A stretch of 64,000 bases of DNA from Saccopteryx bilineata. Taxonomy: Eukaryota; Chordata; Mammalia; Chiroptera; Emballonuridae. The stretch is taken from positions 167,026,296 through 167,090,295 of the forward strand of contig NC_089492.1 of the NCBI RefSeq assembly GCF_036850765.1. The letters run 5' to 3'. This document shows, piece after piece, positions 1-49,260 of the stretch (the first letter of the stretch is position 1; every line of letters starts with the position of its first letter). A program made the position numbers and the translations under genes. The notes beneath the pieces are model-generated. The model made no database searches and was not told the DNA's origin. It saw only the letters and a list, made by a program, of their open reading frames with translations.

Positions 1-639
1 CCTCCGTGCTTAAGTTATGACAGGCACTTAAAAAATCTTGTCTGACTAAATACTCTCCAAGCCCAGGGCAAAGCCAACTAAACATTCTGTTAACAATGGG
101 CTAGTGATGATCAAACGTCAATCTTATTCCGGGAAGTTTAGGGAACATAGTGTTATCTGTTCAGATTTGCTAGGATAGCCTACTGCTAAAGAAATAGAAA
201 CAGAATCTCCTTGGCTCTATGAGCAAGTTTTCAGAGTGGTTATTCTCTTTTCCCAGGTTGGCCAAGTCCCCCAGAAATAGAGCCTTCATGATGGGAAGCA
301 AAGTGGTGAGGAGAAGAAAGCAAAAGGGCCAAGTCCCACTCTTTTGGAAGAGAATGACCCTGGCCACCTACATATCAGTTCAGTTATTTTAATGCATCTG
401 CAGACCCAAGTGTTTGCAAGGTTAGTGAGTGAGGAACCTGTTTTGAATTAATCTGGTATTTTACCAATCTGAACTTTTTAAGCAGTGATAATCAGAATTC
501 TTAATAATAACCCTAGAACCCCACAAATCCCAATGACTCCCCTAAAATAATCATATGTGATTAGGTTACAGGATTGTGCCATTACTCTCTCATGCATTCA
601 TTCACTTACTCGCATTTTTAAAAATTATTATTCAGTGAC

Positions 640-849
640 AGGCAGGAGGGCAGAGACAGATTCCTGCATGCACCCCAACTGGGATCCACCCAGCAAGCCC
701 ATTAGGAGGTGATACTCTGCCCGTCCGGGGTGTTGCTCCATTGCTCAGCAACCAAGCTCTTCTTAGTACCTAAGGCAGGGTCCATGGAGCACCTAGGGCC
801 AACTTGCTCCAACAGAGCCATGGCTGCAGGAGGGGGAGAGAAAGAGAGA

Positions 850-900
<51 letters not shown>

Positions 901-1019
901 GGGAGATGGATGGGTGGAGAAACAGATGGGTGCTTCTCCTGTGTTCCCTGACTGGGAATCAAACCCAGGACATCCACAAGCCAGGCTGATATTCTACCAC
1001 TGAACCAACTGGCCAAGGC
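640..1019 (-). mobile_element. Ves-like bat SINE, old copy with expanded (GA)n
   Basis: Minus-oriented copy of the tRNA-derived SINE whose young version is at 58297. The tRNA-like head is at the right end (minus ...TTGGCCAGTTGGTTCAGTGG...). The internal CT/GA stretch has expanded into a pure GA microsatellite at about 836-897. Imperfect direct repeats flank it (tactcgcatttttaa near 608 and cactcacatttttaa near 1021). Confidence 0.8.
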
Positions 1020-2502
1020 TCACTCACATTTTTAACCAATGGACCCTTAAAGTTTGTTACCACGCGCAGATCACAGAAGTGAGTGGGCAAGTGGGGAGGC
1101 TGAGTAAGAAGCTGGGACAGGAAAAATGTGTAAAGCACCTCATATCATTTCTACAAAAATATCATGAATTCTCTGAACCACAGTAATACACTCAGATGTA
1201 AATACAGACAACATACCCACAAGCCAAATACAAATACAGCTTTGATTGTCCATGTCAACATTAGTCTATATAATTAGATGTTCGCATGGCACTTTGACGC
1301 CAACAGGGAATTACCAAGTTTCCCTTAAAGCAGAGTTATGCTGTTCTATGCTGATGGGCCTTGTCTCTGGCACTGGCTTTATCTGATGCCATCCTGACAT
1401 CCCTCACTCCATTTCCATAATCTGATAGTTTACTATATGGTATTCTCAAAACTCTTCCAGAATTCTATAGCTGTATCATAGGTAATGAATGAAAAAGAAA
1501 AGAATCTTTGGTTTCTGTCTGCACACAGCTTTCATCATTTCTGTAGTAGTTTGCTCGTCCAGATATAAATTGTGCACATCTTGGCTCTTGGCTCAGGGAA
1601 ACAGCTTATCAATAATTTATATAATGAATATCATCACATCAATTGCTTTCTTTAATTCCTGTCCATGCGACCGAAAAGAATGTGTGTGCTATCAGCACTC
1701 TGTGCTGGTAAAAAGATAGCTGAGCATAGCAGAAGGCAAGCTCTAATACTTCTTTGTCAAATAACCAAGTCCTCTTTAAATAGACCTGTCTACAATAAGT
1801 CTTTCATTTAAATTGAATTACCAAGTCACTCACAAAAACAATAAAATATTTACACCTCCACTCAAAGATCTTTTTCATTTGTTGATTTACTCAAAAAGGC
1901 TTGTTCCATCTCTAGGTTTTAGAGCCTAGGATTTTAATTTTCAGTAGTCTATTCATTTACAATATTCCCTTGATCATAAAATGATGGCAACCAGTAGTTC
2001 CTGTTACAGTGGCCACTCTACTTCCCCACTCACCCAATCCTGTTGTCTCATTTTCATAGAAACTTGACAGGTTGTCTTCAAGGGGATATCAAAATCATGC
2101 AAGAGTGAGAATGTTCCCTAAAACACGAAACTCTTTAGATGAAAAAAAAAAAAAACCCACAACTTAGGATTTCTGTTTAATTTTCCAAGTTTTACAATAT
2201 AAAAAATGTGACATATAAAATGTTTGGCAGTTAATTGAGATGGAGGAGTCAAAAGGGAACAAAATGACTTGGATGCCAGGTACATTCTGCCCTTAAGAGA
2301 CGCTGACATTGTTGCTGATGTTTGAATGAGAGGAGGCTTCACAGCATCATCTATGAATGTGTGTGTAAGCATACTCATGCAGATGGTTGCTGGTAGTTAA
2401 TTCATTCATTTACATGTTCGAAATGTCTTGATAGAGCCCACCACCCAGTTTGTGCAGGAAATCACACTCAGGCTTTGTCATGCACGTATGGGATCATGGG
2501 TA

Positions 2503-2597
2503 CAGGGGTCAGTGAGAGGAGCACTGTATGTGGCGGCCCTCCAATGGTCTGAGGGATAGTGAACTGGCCCCCTGTGTAAAAAGTTTGGGGAACCCTG
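2503..2597 (+). mobile_element. Internally deleted copy of the hAT element at 61591
   Basis: Begins CAGGGGTC and jumps directly to GTCAGTGAGAGGAGCA, then GGCCCTCCAATGGTCTGAGG and ACTGGCCCCCTGTGTAAAAA, ending in GTTTGGGGAACCCTG. These blocks match the 317-bp hAT element at 61591-61907 with the middle missing. No clear 8-bp target duplication is seen. Confidence 0.75.
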
Positions 2598-2798
2598 GTC
2601 CACATCTCGACTGGCATGGCCATGGGCTGCTCCGCTGTATATATGGTGTTACGTCATCATCTGCACATGCACACATGCTGCCACATCATCCTACAGAAAC
2701 TGGGAGGGTTTTCCTTTTATTTGGTGCAGATTTCACATTTCTATCGTTTTGTTGCTTTCCTTTGATTGGTCAAAAGTGCACCATGACTTTATGGACAC

Positions 2799-2800
<2 letters not shown>

Positions 2801-2855
<55 letters not shown>

Positions 2856-2856
2856 T
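2801..2856. repeat. (TG)n(TA)n microsatellite
   Basis: About 17 TG units followed by 11 TA units, at the tail end of the adjoining minus-oriented SINE, so it probably grew from the SINE tail. Confidence 0.95.
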
Positions 2857-3188
2857 TACAGGGACAGAAAGAGAGTCAGAGAGAGGGATAGATAGGGACA
2901 GACAGATAGGAACAGAGAGAGATGAGAAGCATCAATCATCAGTTTTTCATTGCGACACCTTAGTTGTTCATTGATTGCTTTCTCATATGTACCTTGACCG
3001 CTGAAGGTGGTAGGTCTTCAGCAGACTGAGTAACCCCTTGCTTGAGCCAGCGACCTTGGGTACAAGCTGGTAAGCTTTTTGCTCAAGCCAAATGAGCCCG
3101 TGCTCAAGCTGGCAACCTTGGGGTATCGAACCTGGGTCCTCCGCATCCCAGTCCAATGCTCTATCCACTGTGCCATCACCTGGTCAGG
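2857..3188 (-). mobile_element. Rhin-1-like bat SINE
   Basis: Minus-oriented tRNA-derived SINE. On the minus strand it starts CCTGACCAGGTGATGGCACA and has the tRNA-type B box (GGTTCGATACC), with the 3' GATTGATGCTTCTCATCTC block before a TCTGT-rich end. Same family as 6580, 61288 and 63555. Confidence 0.92.
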
Positions 3189-3885
3189 CCACTAGAAATG
3201 TATAGTTCTTTCAACACAAAAGCAATTGTCAAATAAACTCCTCAGAATAAGACCTGGCCCAGGTCTCTCTGGCCCTCTCCCTAGCATCCTTGTTGAGAAA
3301 GTGGTCATCCCCAAGGCCAGTTACATTCACCCTGCTGTGAGCTGGTACCCACCCTGCCCTCACTAGCCGGACACTCTCCACCATAATCATACTCATAAAT
3401 GACTTCTTAGAAATCAAATTTGGTTAATCATGTCATAAATTAGGGGTCCAGAGGAGTTTGCTATTTAACTGGAGCCTATAGTGAATCCATTATAAAAATA
3501 AGAAATTATCAGTAAAGTTTGGATTTTCTTGTTTCCCTTTTTTTAAAAATCAGCCTGATGACCAACATTAAGTGATTATTTCATTATTCCTCTCTGAGTG
3601 ACCCCATGAGCAACAGTCTCTGTTCCTCAGAGGAGGAACTTCCCTGGACTTTGGGCCTTAACGGGTTTAGAAACTCCTATAGGATAAGCTCCTTCCAAAT
3701 GAAAGCTCATGTCCCCACTGGAAGCTCAGATCAGATAAATATAAGCACATACGAAACCAGACAACTGTACATTCACATATTTTTATCCAAATACAATTTC
3801 AGTGCTAAAAGAAATACCAAAGACATTCAAGATAAAAGCCCGGGGGTCTGTCACATTTGTTCGCAAGGTTTAAGATAAGTGTGTT

Positions 3886-3891
3886 TTTATT
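3886..3891 (-). terminator. VANGL1: Candidate VANGL1 poly(A) signal AATAAA (distal)
   Basis: A minus-strand AATAAA 5.8 kb after the stop codon; a second one lies at 4022-4017. If the long mammalian 3' UTR is conserved here, one of these is likelier to be the main end than the 7337 site. Motif and distance only. Confidence 0.3.
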
Positions 3892-6800
3892 CCCCTAAGT
3901 CAAGGACAAAACCCCAATGTTTTCGAGCTGAGAGAGACATAAAATTGTAGATTCTTAGCGCCATAAGGTATCTTTTCAGGAGTCTGTTGTTGTGTTGGGG
4001 ACACTCATGATAGAGATTTATTTCACAGGTGAAACAAAACAATGGAGTTATCTAAGTAAAAATGGGACAAGGCCTGGTGAAAGGGACTCAGAATCCTGCA
4101 ACCTAATTTTATTCAGTAGTTCTAGATTTCTTATCTACCCTTTGAAACCTGTCCCGATTCCGATGAGCAGCAATGCTGAGGCTGTGTGCACTTCCTTCCC
4201 CTCCCTGTCCTTATTGAAGCAAACAGCAGGAGAGCAAAGGCAGGCAGGAGCAATAGAGCAAACCTTAAAGACACAGGAATAAAGGAAAATGGTGTTTTCA
4301 GAGCCCTCGCTTGTGATGTTCTTTAAAACTCTTGAGGGAAATTGTGAGGGAAAACCAGCGGATGCAGAGATTGCTGGGTACATGGTGTCGGGAGAGAGCC
4401 CAGACTATAGCTCCAAACCTCCCTGGCTGGGCTTAAGGGCAGCTCTTCTCCTGCCCTAACCAGGCACATAATGTTGACACAGCACCAGGAAGGGGCTTCC
4501 TTGGCTCAGGAAGAGGCCGGGTGAGCTCCTGCACAGCTCCCTGCCACCAAAGCCCAAGGTGCACACCTGCCCAAACCAGGTTAGGGGCGGGGGGCGGGCA
4601 CAAAAGTAAAGGGTGGCTGCAGGGACAGCACCTGGGTCTTAGACCAGGTATGACACTGGCAGGGCTGGGTTTTTGCGGGGCAGGATTCTCAAGTTCTTTT
4701 CATTGAAAATCCTAAGAAATCTGTCCTTATGGTGGAGAAGCTTCTGGTGGAGCCATACCTCTGGGGCAAATCCAAAGTGAAGGAGCAAAAGCTTCCGACT
4801 GTCCCCCCTCCCATTCCAGGTTCTGGTTCAAGGTTAAATGTCCTCAGGTCCCTCCTCTGCATCCAAAATGTCAAATCATTTAGACCCTACCTTAAGCACA
4901 GTGACTTAGGGATTGGAACGAGCCATTCCATGTGAGCCTCCACTTACTATCCATGAGACTGTGGCGAGCCTCTCCTTCCCTACGCCCTTTTTCTCACCCG
5001 TAAATCAAGAGGACCCTACCTCAAAGGAGGGTGAGGACAACAAGGCCATCTAGAACAGCAACTAACATACAATGCTAACAAATACGTGTTAGGACTCTTC
5101 TCTTCCTTCTTTGACCATTATATCTTAAAGCTCAATAAAGTGATTTCCACATGGGATCTCACTTCCTCAATTCACTACTGCACCGAATACCATTCAAGAA
5201 CTGTGCTATGGGCTTAAGTATGATTCATATATTTTATAATAGAATAGGATCACAAGGTTACATAGTAGTAAATTCACAGTAGTGATTTATATTTTGTAAC
5301 AAGATCCATTAAGCACGAACGCTCCCCAGAAATACTTACATCCCTTTACAATCACAGGGTCTCTGCTGCTGGACTATTTAAATATTGTGTTAACATTTCC
5401 ACGCTACCTTCAGCCATCAATCTTATTTTTTGATGATGCTCAATTTTTAAGGTATATCGAGAAACATATAGTCAGGCTTCCAGGGTAATGAAGTTGGAGC
5501 AGTAATTATAATAGAACTTGACCTTGCTGTTTTCTAGCCAGAGAGGCCTGAGACTAGAGTCGCATGGACTCATGTGCAGGACAGCAGGCTCTCCAGGGAC
5601 ACTTCTGAGCTACTGCTACTCACTCTAGGAGAGAAGCCAGCGTAACAGAGGGAAAAGAATAAAAGAGGGATGGGAGACATGTCTGGCTTTAAGAGCAACC
5701 TCCCAAAAGATGGTGCAATTAGAAAATCTCTCAAACACAAGGCCGATGTAGAAACACATACGCCACCCACACTCACCCATATACACAAACAAGTTATCTA
5801 CGAAGATACACACCCATCTGCTACAGATAATACAGATGTTTAGATGTCCAACATAGAAACATGCCGTCCACCTGGGAATAGACACTCTGAGAAATGCGAA
5901 CGTGTATGGGAACACATAACCACAATCTGCCTTCCTGTTTAGGGAGCCTTATACAGCAGGGCCCAGAGAGAAGAGAGTGAACCCAAGACTGATGCTGTTG
6001 GTCTCTTTGAATGGCTGGAACACTCGCTGTCCCAGGAGCAGAGTTATCAGTTTCTGTTAACTCAGGAGGCTCACTGGACCCCGCAGAGCTACAGCCATAT
6101 CTAAAAACTATCTAAACACATGCACTCCAGAGTGGAGCTGAGACACAAGGCTGAACACCCAACTATCACCAATGATGGCAGAGAGAGGAGGGTAGGCACC
6201 TTGCCCCTCTCCAACACAGAGCGCAGCCATGTTCTCCCCACTGAACAGCTCAAAGCTCAGGCAACGAGCTGCGACACACACACAGACTCTGCCACATGCA
6301 TGCCACCTACCCCTAACAATTTGCTGTCCAGAATCTGTTCCTGTCCGTATTTTTGTAAAGGAAGACAGAGAGAGATAAAGGGAGACAGACGGCAATGGCT
6401 GGAGAAAACTGGTCAAGCATTTTCTCAAGGGCTTTCTTTGGAATTTTGGCTAAAGCATTACATGTTCTGACTGCACTAATAACACAAAGGATGGATGAAC
6501 TAGAAGACCTTAAAATCCCTTCCACCTCCAAGAATTCAGGCTTTCACATTCAGATCATGGACAATTAAAAACTGGCATCGCCTGACCAGGTGGTGGCGCA
6601 GTGGATAGAGCATTGGGCTGGGATGTGGAGGACCCAGGTTCAAGACCCTAAGGTCGCCAGCTTGAGCGTGGGCTCATCTGGTTTGAGCAAAGCTCACCAA
6701 CTTGGACCTAAGGTCACTGGCTTGAGCAAGGGGGTTACTCAGTCTGCTGAAGGCCTGCGGTCAAGGCACATATGAGAAAGCAATCAATGAACAACTAAGG

Positions 6801-7336
6801 TGTCGCAATGAAAAACTGATGATTGATGCTTCTTATCTCTCTCTGTTCCTGTCTGTCTGTCCCTATCTGTCCCTCTCTCTGACTGTCTCTGTAAAAAAAA
6901 AAAAAAAAGAATTAAAAATGGGCATCTTTGGAAGGACACACTTAAAGACGAAAGTTACCCACTGGTGAAAACATCGCCAGGGAAGGAGCAATCTCAAATA
7001 TGCGCTCATTACCTTCTGTTCTTTTTAACGTTCACATTGCAATAACCTCAGCTGAAAGTTACAGAAAAATCTATAAACATTTAAGGCAAATGAAATCCTG
7101 TCTCCTCTAATGTGGATGTATCTCTATTCAACTAGCCCCCAGGCACAGTTCACTCCCTTTTCAAAAACAACAGCCTATTGTTTTCAAGAACCGAAATAAA
7201 AACACATTGTGCTCCACTGTGGGGGCAGTGATCGGAAGCATTCAATGGTTTAACACCACCACCTTGTTCCACTTCACCAGTACTTCACGCGAGTAAGAGG
7301 TTGAATGTGCAAAGGCTGTAGACAAAGATCCTGCAT
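3892..7336. other. Distal VANGL1 3' UTR or intergenic sequence
   Basis: No coding features. It may be the distal half of the VANGL1 3' UTR if a distal poly(A) signal is used. It includes one young SINE (6580-6909) and a weak MIR-like patch near 4940-5080. Otherwise unique sequence. Confidence 0.4.
6580..6909 (+). mobile_element. Rhin-1-like bat SINE with target-site duplication
   Basis: Plus-oriented full-length copy, from CCTGACCAGGTGGTGGCGCA to a poly(A) tail at 6893-6909. It is flanked by 17-bp near-identical direct repeats (aattaaaaactggcatc at 6563, aattaaaaatgggcatc at 6910), the mark of L1-driven insertion. If the distal VANGL1 3' UTR is used, this SINE lies inside it, antisense to the transcript. 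Confidence 0.95.
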
Positions 7337-7342
7337 TTTATT
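7337..7342 (-). terminator. VANGL1: Candidate VANGL1 poly(A) signal AATAAA (proximal)
   Basis: A canonical AATAAA hexamer on the minus strand 2.3 kb after the stop codon, with a T-rich stretch (ATCTTTGTC) about 12-20 nt downstream. Function is inferred from motif and position only. Confidence 0.4.
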
Positions 7343-7441
7343 TTGGTATTTTTTTCAAAAAGAACTCAATACAAAGCATAAAAATATCGACATTCAATTT
7401 AAAACAGAAACAACAGTTTCAGAAATTCAGAGAAGAATGCC

Positions 7442-7445
<4 letters not shown>

Positions 7446-7489
<44 letters not shown>
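7446..7489. repeat. (GA)n microsatellite
   Basis: About 21 uninterrupted AG dinucleotides between the two candidate VANGL1 3' ends. Confidence 0.95.
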
Positions 7490-7490
<1 letters not shown>

Positions 7491-8955
7491 GTAGAGAGAA
7501 AATATAGTCCTTAATTTAAACCTTTCTTAACATGCTAGGGTGCAGGCGCCCAAGCCCCCATTCAACTGAACCCCTTCAGGACTAGTAACGTAAGACAGGT
7601 TTGGAAACCCAGAGTTTAGAATGATGGCGAGCAGTGTCATTATGAACGATGTGTGGAGACATTCACGGCACATCCACTGCTGTGCTCCTGATGCAGCAGC
7701 CTCGGACACATTTAGTCTGGGACATTATAACCTTTACGTAGCCAAAGTCATAGACACTCACCATCTCCCACAATATATTTCCTGAGAAAGACATCATCCT
7801 AAGGAATGTCCAGCTTCAAGGGACCTACAGGCAAAAACTAAGAGGAAAAAGAGCACCATGGTCACATGGTATGTTTTTCATTGACAGAACCATGCAGTTA
7901 AAAAGTACATCTTGGTTTGTGCCATGCCGACTGGTTTCCCCCCCCTTCTTCCTCAGCGCATCTACTTTTTGACCAGAAGGCTGTTGATCCAAGAACACTG
8001 TTTACTCTTTTGGGGACAGGTGCATAAATATCCAAAGCCAGTTCTGAGTTAAAGGATGACACACAAATGCTGTCCCACCTGTGGAATGCATCCGCCAGTA
8101 AGGGCACACGGAACACATAGAGCACTATGACAGTATCGTCCTTTACTAAAGCAAGGGGACAGCACCCTAAGTACCTGAGAAAAGCAAGAGTGACAACTTT
8201 GTGAAGGTTTGTTGTGGATACAGGAAGGCAGAGGGAGGCATGGAGAGCCTGGATGTGGTCCTGCAGGGCTCTGCCAGGAAGGGTCAGTCCCTAGTGCCCA
8301 CCCAGCCCCGGGAAAGCCCACTGGAACCATCTGCATTTAATAAGCAGATCTTGGGTGAATCATTCTGGATCCCAACACTGGTCCCCGCTCTCCCTTCCCT
8401 AAACTTTGCTGCCAGTTCATACCTTCTCTGCACTTTTCCAAATTCTACGAGCTGTGTTAACACCAGAGGCTTTGAAACAAACCCTTCCCCGATAGTGAGC
8501 GGCAGAGGCAATGAGTTAGTCGCACAGTGATGGTGGTCAGAAATCAGGGGCTGGACAGCAGCAGGTGTCACTGCAGCAGACACTGTTTGGTCTCCCGTGG
8601 TTGGGAGCTTGCTGCGAAGCTTTGAGAGAACCTCCCTCCCTGGGAAACTCAAGGCTCCAAGCTGAAGCTGCCAGCCCCAGAGTGACAGCATCAGTCTTCC
8701 CTGGTCAGTGGGGAGCAGGGGAGCAGGAGCAGGAGGGGTGGCTCCCGCTGCAGCCCGACAGGGACATTCTAGCTGGCTTGCCCTCCCTGTGATCTAGCTG
8801 ATGGGCAATCCACATTTCCTATACAGACAATCTGTGGGACCACCTAAGGCTGTGCACAGAGTCTAAGGGCAAATGAGCAGAGACAGGTTCCAGGCAGCTC
8901 TGAAGGCTGGGCTTCCCTGGCCAAGCCTGCCAGCCAGCCAGCCAGCCAGGTGGGA

Positions 8956-8958
<3 letters not shown>

Positions 8959-8998
<40 letters not shown>
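8959..8998. repeat. (TG)n(CG)n microsatellite in VANGL1 3' UTR
   Basis: About 17 TG units ending in CGCGCG, a Z-DNA-prone alternating purine-pyrimidine run, inside the proposed minimum 3' UTR. Confidence 0.95.
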
Positions 8999-9653
8999 CC
9001 CGCCACCAGGAAGGACAAGATGGGTGAAGATAGGTGCCAATCACAGAGTTAGTGACAGGCTACCTGCTCTGGCCAGTAGGGAAGCAGGGCCAAAACAGGG
9101 TAGGAAGGTTTTCGTTTTGGTAAAAGAAAAAATCTACTCAAATCATTAGTGAACATCTTTTGTGATCTTTCTTTGCAGAACCTAAGGCAATATAGAACAG
9201 CCCCTGGCTCCCCTGGGTGATGTGGAACTGGACGTTTACATACACAAACACATATGTGGCCATGTTGTGTCTGGCTTCCTGAACCAGAACAAAGATGAGT
9301 ACCCTAGCAGTCTGCGGGAAGGCGTGGCACTGGCCAACAGGCAGGGACAGATTGTTGTTAAGGCGAGGCTCCCCCGACGGCTGCCTCCGCTTTGGTTAGT
9401 GCTGTCACAGAAATGCCAGGGAACAGCTTCTTGAAAAGTCCCTTCCACAACAGTCAGGTGTCCCCCATCACTTTTCTGGGGCAGACATCCCCTGGTTCCT
9501 TCCAAATAAAGTGCAGATGGTCATAGGACGCTGGTCTAACATCTGCCAGTCTCAGCAATGGAAAATAATAAAAACAACAAGATGCCCCTCTGGTATACAT
9601 ATATATCTCTATATATATTCATTTTTTTTAATAAAGCCACAAATATAAACCTT

Positions 9654-46768
<37,115 letters not shown>

Positions 46769-47139
46769 TCAAAGCCAACCTAACTGAGCTGGAAGATAAA
46801 TGACATCTCTGGGTTTCTATTGTTGAGCAAGTGTGTGATGGGGAAGCCAATGGACACTCAGTGCTCTACCCGTGTGGGACCAAGCTTTCCAGGTGTCCAG
46901 GAGGGAGACAGGTAGGTGACTAACTAGCCAAACCCCAACCAGGGCAGCAGGAAAATCAGTGGCCCTTGGCCACTTCATGGACACTGCCTGGCCCCCGCAG
47001 GTTTGGGCTGGGGAAATAGCTTCCCATAGCCAGAGACACTCTGCCCAGTCCCCACTGCCAGCTTGCTGGTTACAAAAATAATACCCAGGGAAGTCACTTT
47101 TCAGGGATTTGCTCACAGTTTCCAACGCCCAATTGAAAA

Positions 47140-47400
47140 GAAAATTAAAAAAAAAGTTCTCAGTCTCTTTAATCCAAGAACCCAAATTCCTGAGAATTTA
47201 TCTTAGGGAACTAATTTCTTTTCTAAAGAAAAATTATTATTACCACATTGTCTCTAACAGTAAACGCCAGAAACAATCTAAATGCCCTCCAAACAGAGAA
47301 ATAGGTTTATCCACCCACAAAACGTCATCAAGCTGTTTAAAATGATAATTACGAAGAATGGATATATGATAGCACGATAAATTTACAAACCAGCCACAGG
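47140..47400 (+). mobile_element. Old L1 3' fragment
   Basis: gtaaacgccagaaacaatct, aaatgccctccaaacagaga, aatgataattacgaagaat: the degenerate L1 3' pattern. It ends about 400 bp from exon 2 on the intron 1 side. Confidence 0.6.
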
Positions 47401-48134
47401 ACTGTGGAGACACACTGAACCCACTCAGCAGTTTCAGCCCTGTAAACAGCTACGTAAAGACAAGGATGAGGAGGGACTCCAGGAAGAGACAGCCGGGGAT
47501 TTACAAGCTGCAGGCTCCTAGGTCTTTCCCCACGTTTTCATTAGATTTTGATTGGCAATAAAAATAAATCCAAAACATTTCCAGGTAAATTCCTGAGTCC
47601 CACAAGCTATATTCTAGAAAACGGGGATCTGCAAGTGGTGCCTTTCCTTTGTGCCCCTCACCCCAGAGCTAGTCTCCGTCCAAGGGCTCCTTCTTTAGGG
47701 GCCCCTGGAAACTCAAACTGCAAACACAGCCAGTGAGAAGTGCGAAGGGAAAACAAAGGACCTGCAAATACTGTGCCCCTGTCCCTCCTGAGGGGAGGCC
47801 CTGGCTCCTGACCCCAGTTACCCACAATTCTAGAGGAAGTCCTCTGAGAACTACCACAACCCTCACCCTCAAAGGGTGTGTTCCCCTCCATGGTCTGTGA
47901 CCCAGGGCTAATCTCCCTGGTCCTGATATGAAGACTCATCATCTCATTCCTCCTCTGCCAGCAAAGGCCCCAGGTGAGCAGAGAAAGACCTGGGTTCTAG
48001 CCAGAGTCCTTCTCTGTCTAACACAGCCTGGGATTTGCCACTGGCCTTGAGCATCCGTTTCCTCTGTTGTCAAACGTGGGTAAATCAACCAGCCACTGTC
48101 TCTCTCGGGTTGAGCTGAAGATGTAAGCAGATAT

Positions 48135-48340
48135 AGTATCCGGAGCTAGGTTCCGACCCCAGGTTTTACTGGCTTACTGTGTGACCTCAGTCATAGTACT
48201 AAACCTCTCTAAACCTGTATCTGTAAAGTGTATACAACAAGGCTACTGGGAGAAAGACATAAGCTACAAGCATGAACGCTCCCAGCAGCAGCTCCAAATA
48301 CAGTACTAGATAATGAAAGTTTTGGTTATTAGTATATCCG
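48135..48340 (-). mobile_element. MIR fragment
   Basis: ttactgtgtgacctcagtca, aaacctctctaaacctgtat, ctgtaaagtgtatacaacaa: reverse MIR. Confidence 0.65.
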
Positions 48341-49134
48341 TTCTGGTTCTGAAACCTGATACCTTCCTTGTCTTTCTCAGGCAGTGGAAAACTTGGGAAA
48401 GAAGCAGGGCAGAGCAGTGCCTATGCTGTCTTCTCACCTGGAGGCTCACCTGTGGCTCACCCGCAGCTCACCTGTAGTCAGATGGCATTGGGGCATCTAG
48501 CCCACCACGTGCTAACTAGCTGTTACTTGAGCAGGGTGGGTTCCCCTGGGAACTTCGGCTCTCCTCATCCCTTAAATAGAAATAAGGTAGCCTACTTTTT
48601 CTGGGGTGACCATGAATGTGAATACAAATATTACAGACATTTTGAAAAAATGTTTTGCTCATGGACCTACCCCCACTTTTCCTAGAAGAGTTCACGAGCC
48701 TGCTCATCCTCTTGTCCTCCCTCCTCTGCCTCTCATGTTCACGAGCAATTTCAATGAGCTTTCAGCAGCACCTGAAGAGACTCATTTCCTTTCTGTTCGG
48801 ACTTCGCTGCTTCCCGCCTGGGGAAAGTGAGCCGGGTTCCGCAGGCCTGCCCTGAACCAGCCTCCTCTCCTGAAGTCCCTTTGCCCTGCTCTCCACTGAC
48901 CTGCAGGGTCTAGCACCAGCTACTTCACCCAGAACCCTGACTGCCTCTTCTACATTCATAATTCACCACCCACAACTTCTACACCTTTTCTGCCTTCCAA
49001 CCCATAATTTCTGACTTTCCTCTCCAGCCTAACATCTAGCTAATTCTGCTGGTGCGGGAGAGGAGGGTCTCAGCGGCAGATGACCCATGTCCTACAAGCC
49101 TGACTTATCCTATTCATGTTTCCTGGCCGTGACA

Positions 49135-49260
49135 CCTTGGGCCAGATGCTCACCTCTCTGGGCTTCTGTTTCTCCCTCTGTAAAATGAGGCCATTGCCTA
49201 TGTTCCTCCCCTAAGTTGGTTGTGAACATTAATCGAGACTCTTTACCTAAAGCCTCTGGT
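49135..49260 (-). mobile_element. MIR fragment
   Basis: ttgggccagatgctcacctc, tgtttctccctctgtaaaat, gaggccattgcc: reverse MIR core. Confidence 0.7.

Larger units (their letters stand above)
1..3885. other. Intergenic DNA downstream of VANGL1 (left edge)
   Basis: No coding exon is visible on either strand. The stretch contains an old Ves-like SINE (640-1019), a short hAT derivative (2503-2597) and a Rhin-1-like SINE (2857-3188). A plus-strand AATAAA at 1840-1845 could end a convergent transcript entering from the left, which would be CASQ2 if the usual mammalian gene order holds. Positions 1-620 and 1030-2490 show nothing else. Confidence 0.5.
7337..9653 (-). other. VANGL1: VANGL1 3' UTR (minimum proposed extent)
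   Basis: Non-coding sequence directly after the stop codon with no splice or coding signal on the minus strand. The first full AATAAA downstream is at 7342-7337, in a T-rich context (minus strand ...ACCAAAATAAAATGCAGG...), a plausible poly(A) signal. The stretch holds a (TG)n run at 8959-8998 and a (GA)n run at 7446-7489. The UTR may continue much further, since mammalian VANGL1 transcripts have long 3' UTRs: further AATAAA hexamers lie at 4022-4017 and 3891-3886. The end is undecided without RNA data. Confidence 0.55.

Noticed and set aside
702..1016. Ser-Leu and Arg-Glu repeat frames
   Set aside because: Translations of the (GA)n tract inside a SINE.
8819..9149. His-Thr and Cys-Val repeat frames
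   Set aside because: Translations of the (TG)n microsatellite in the VANGL1 3' UTR.
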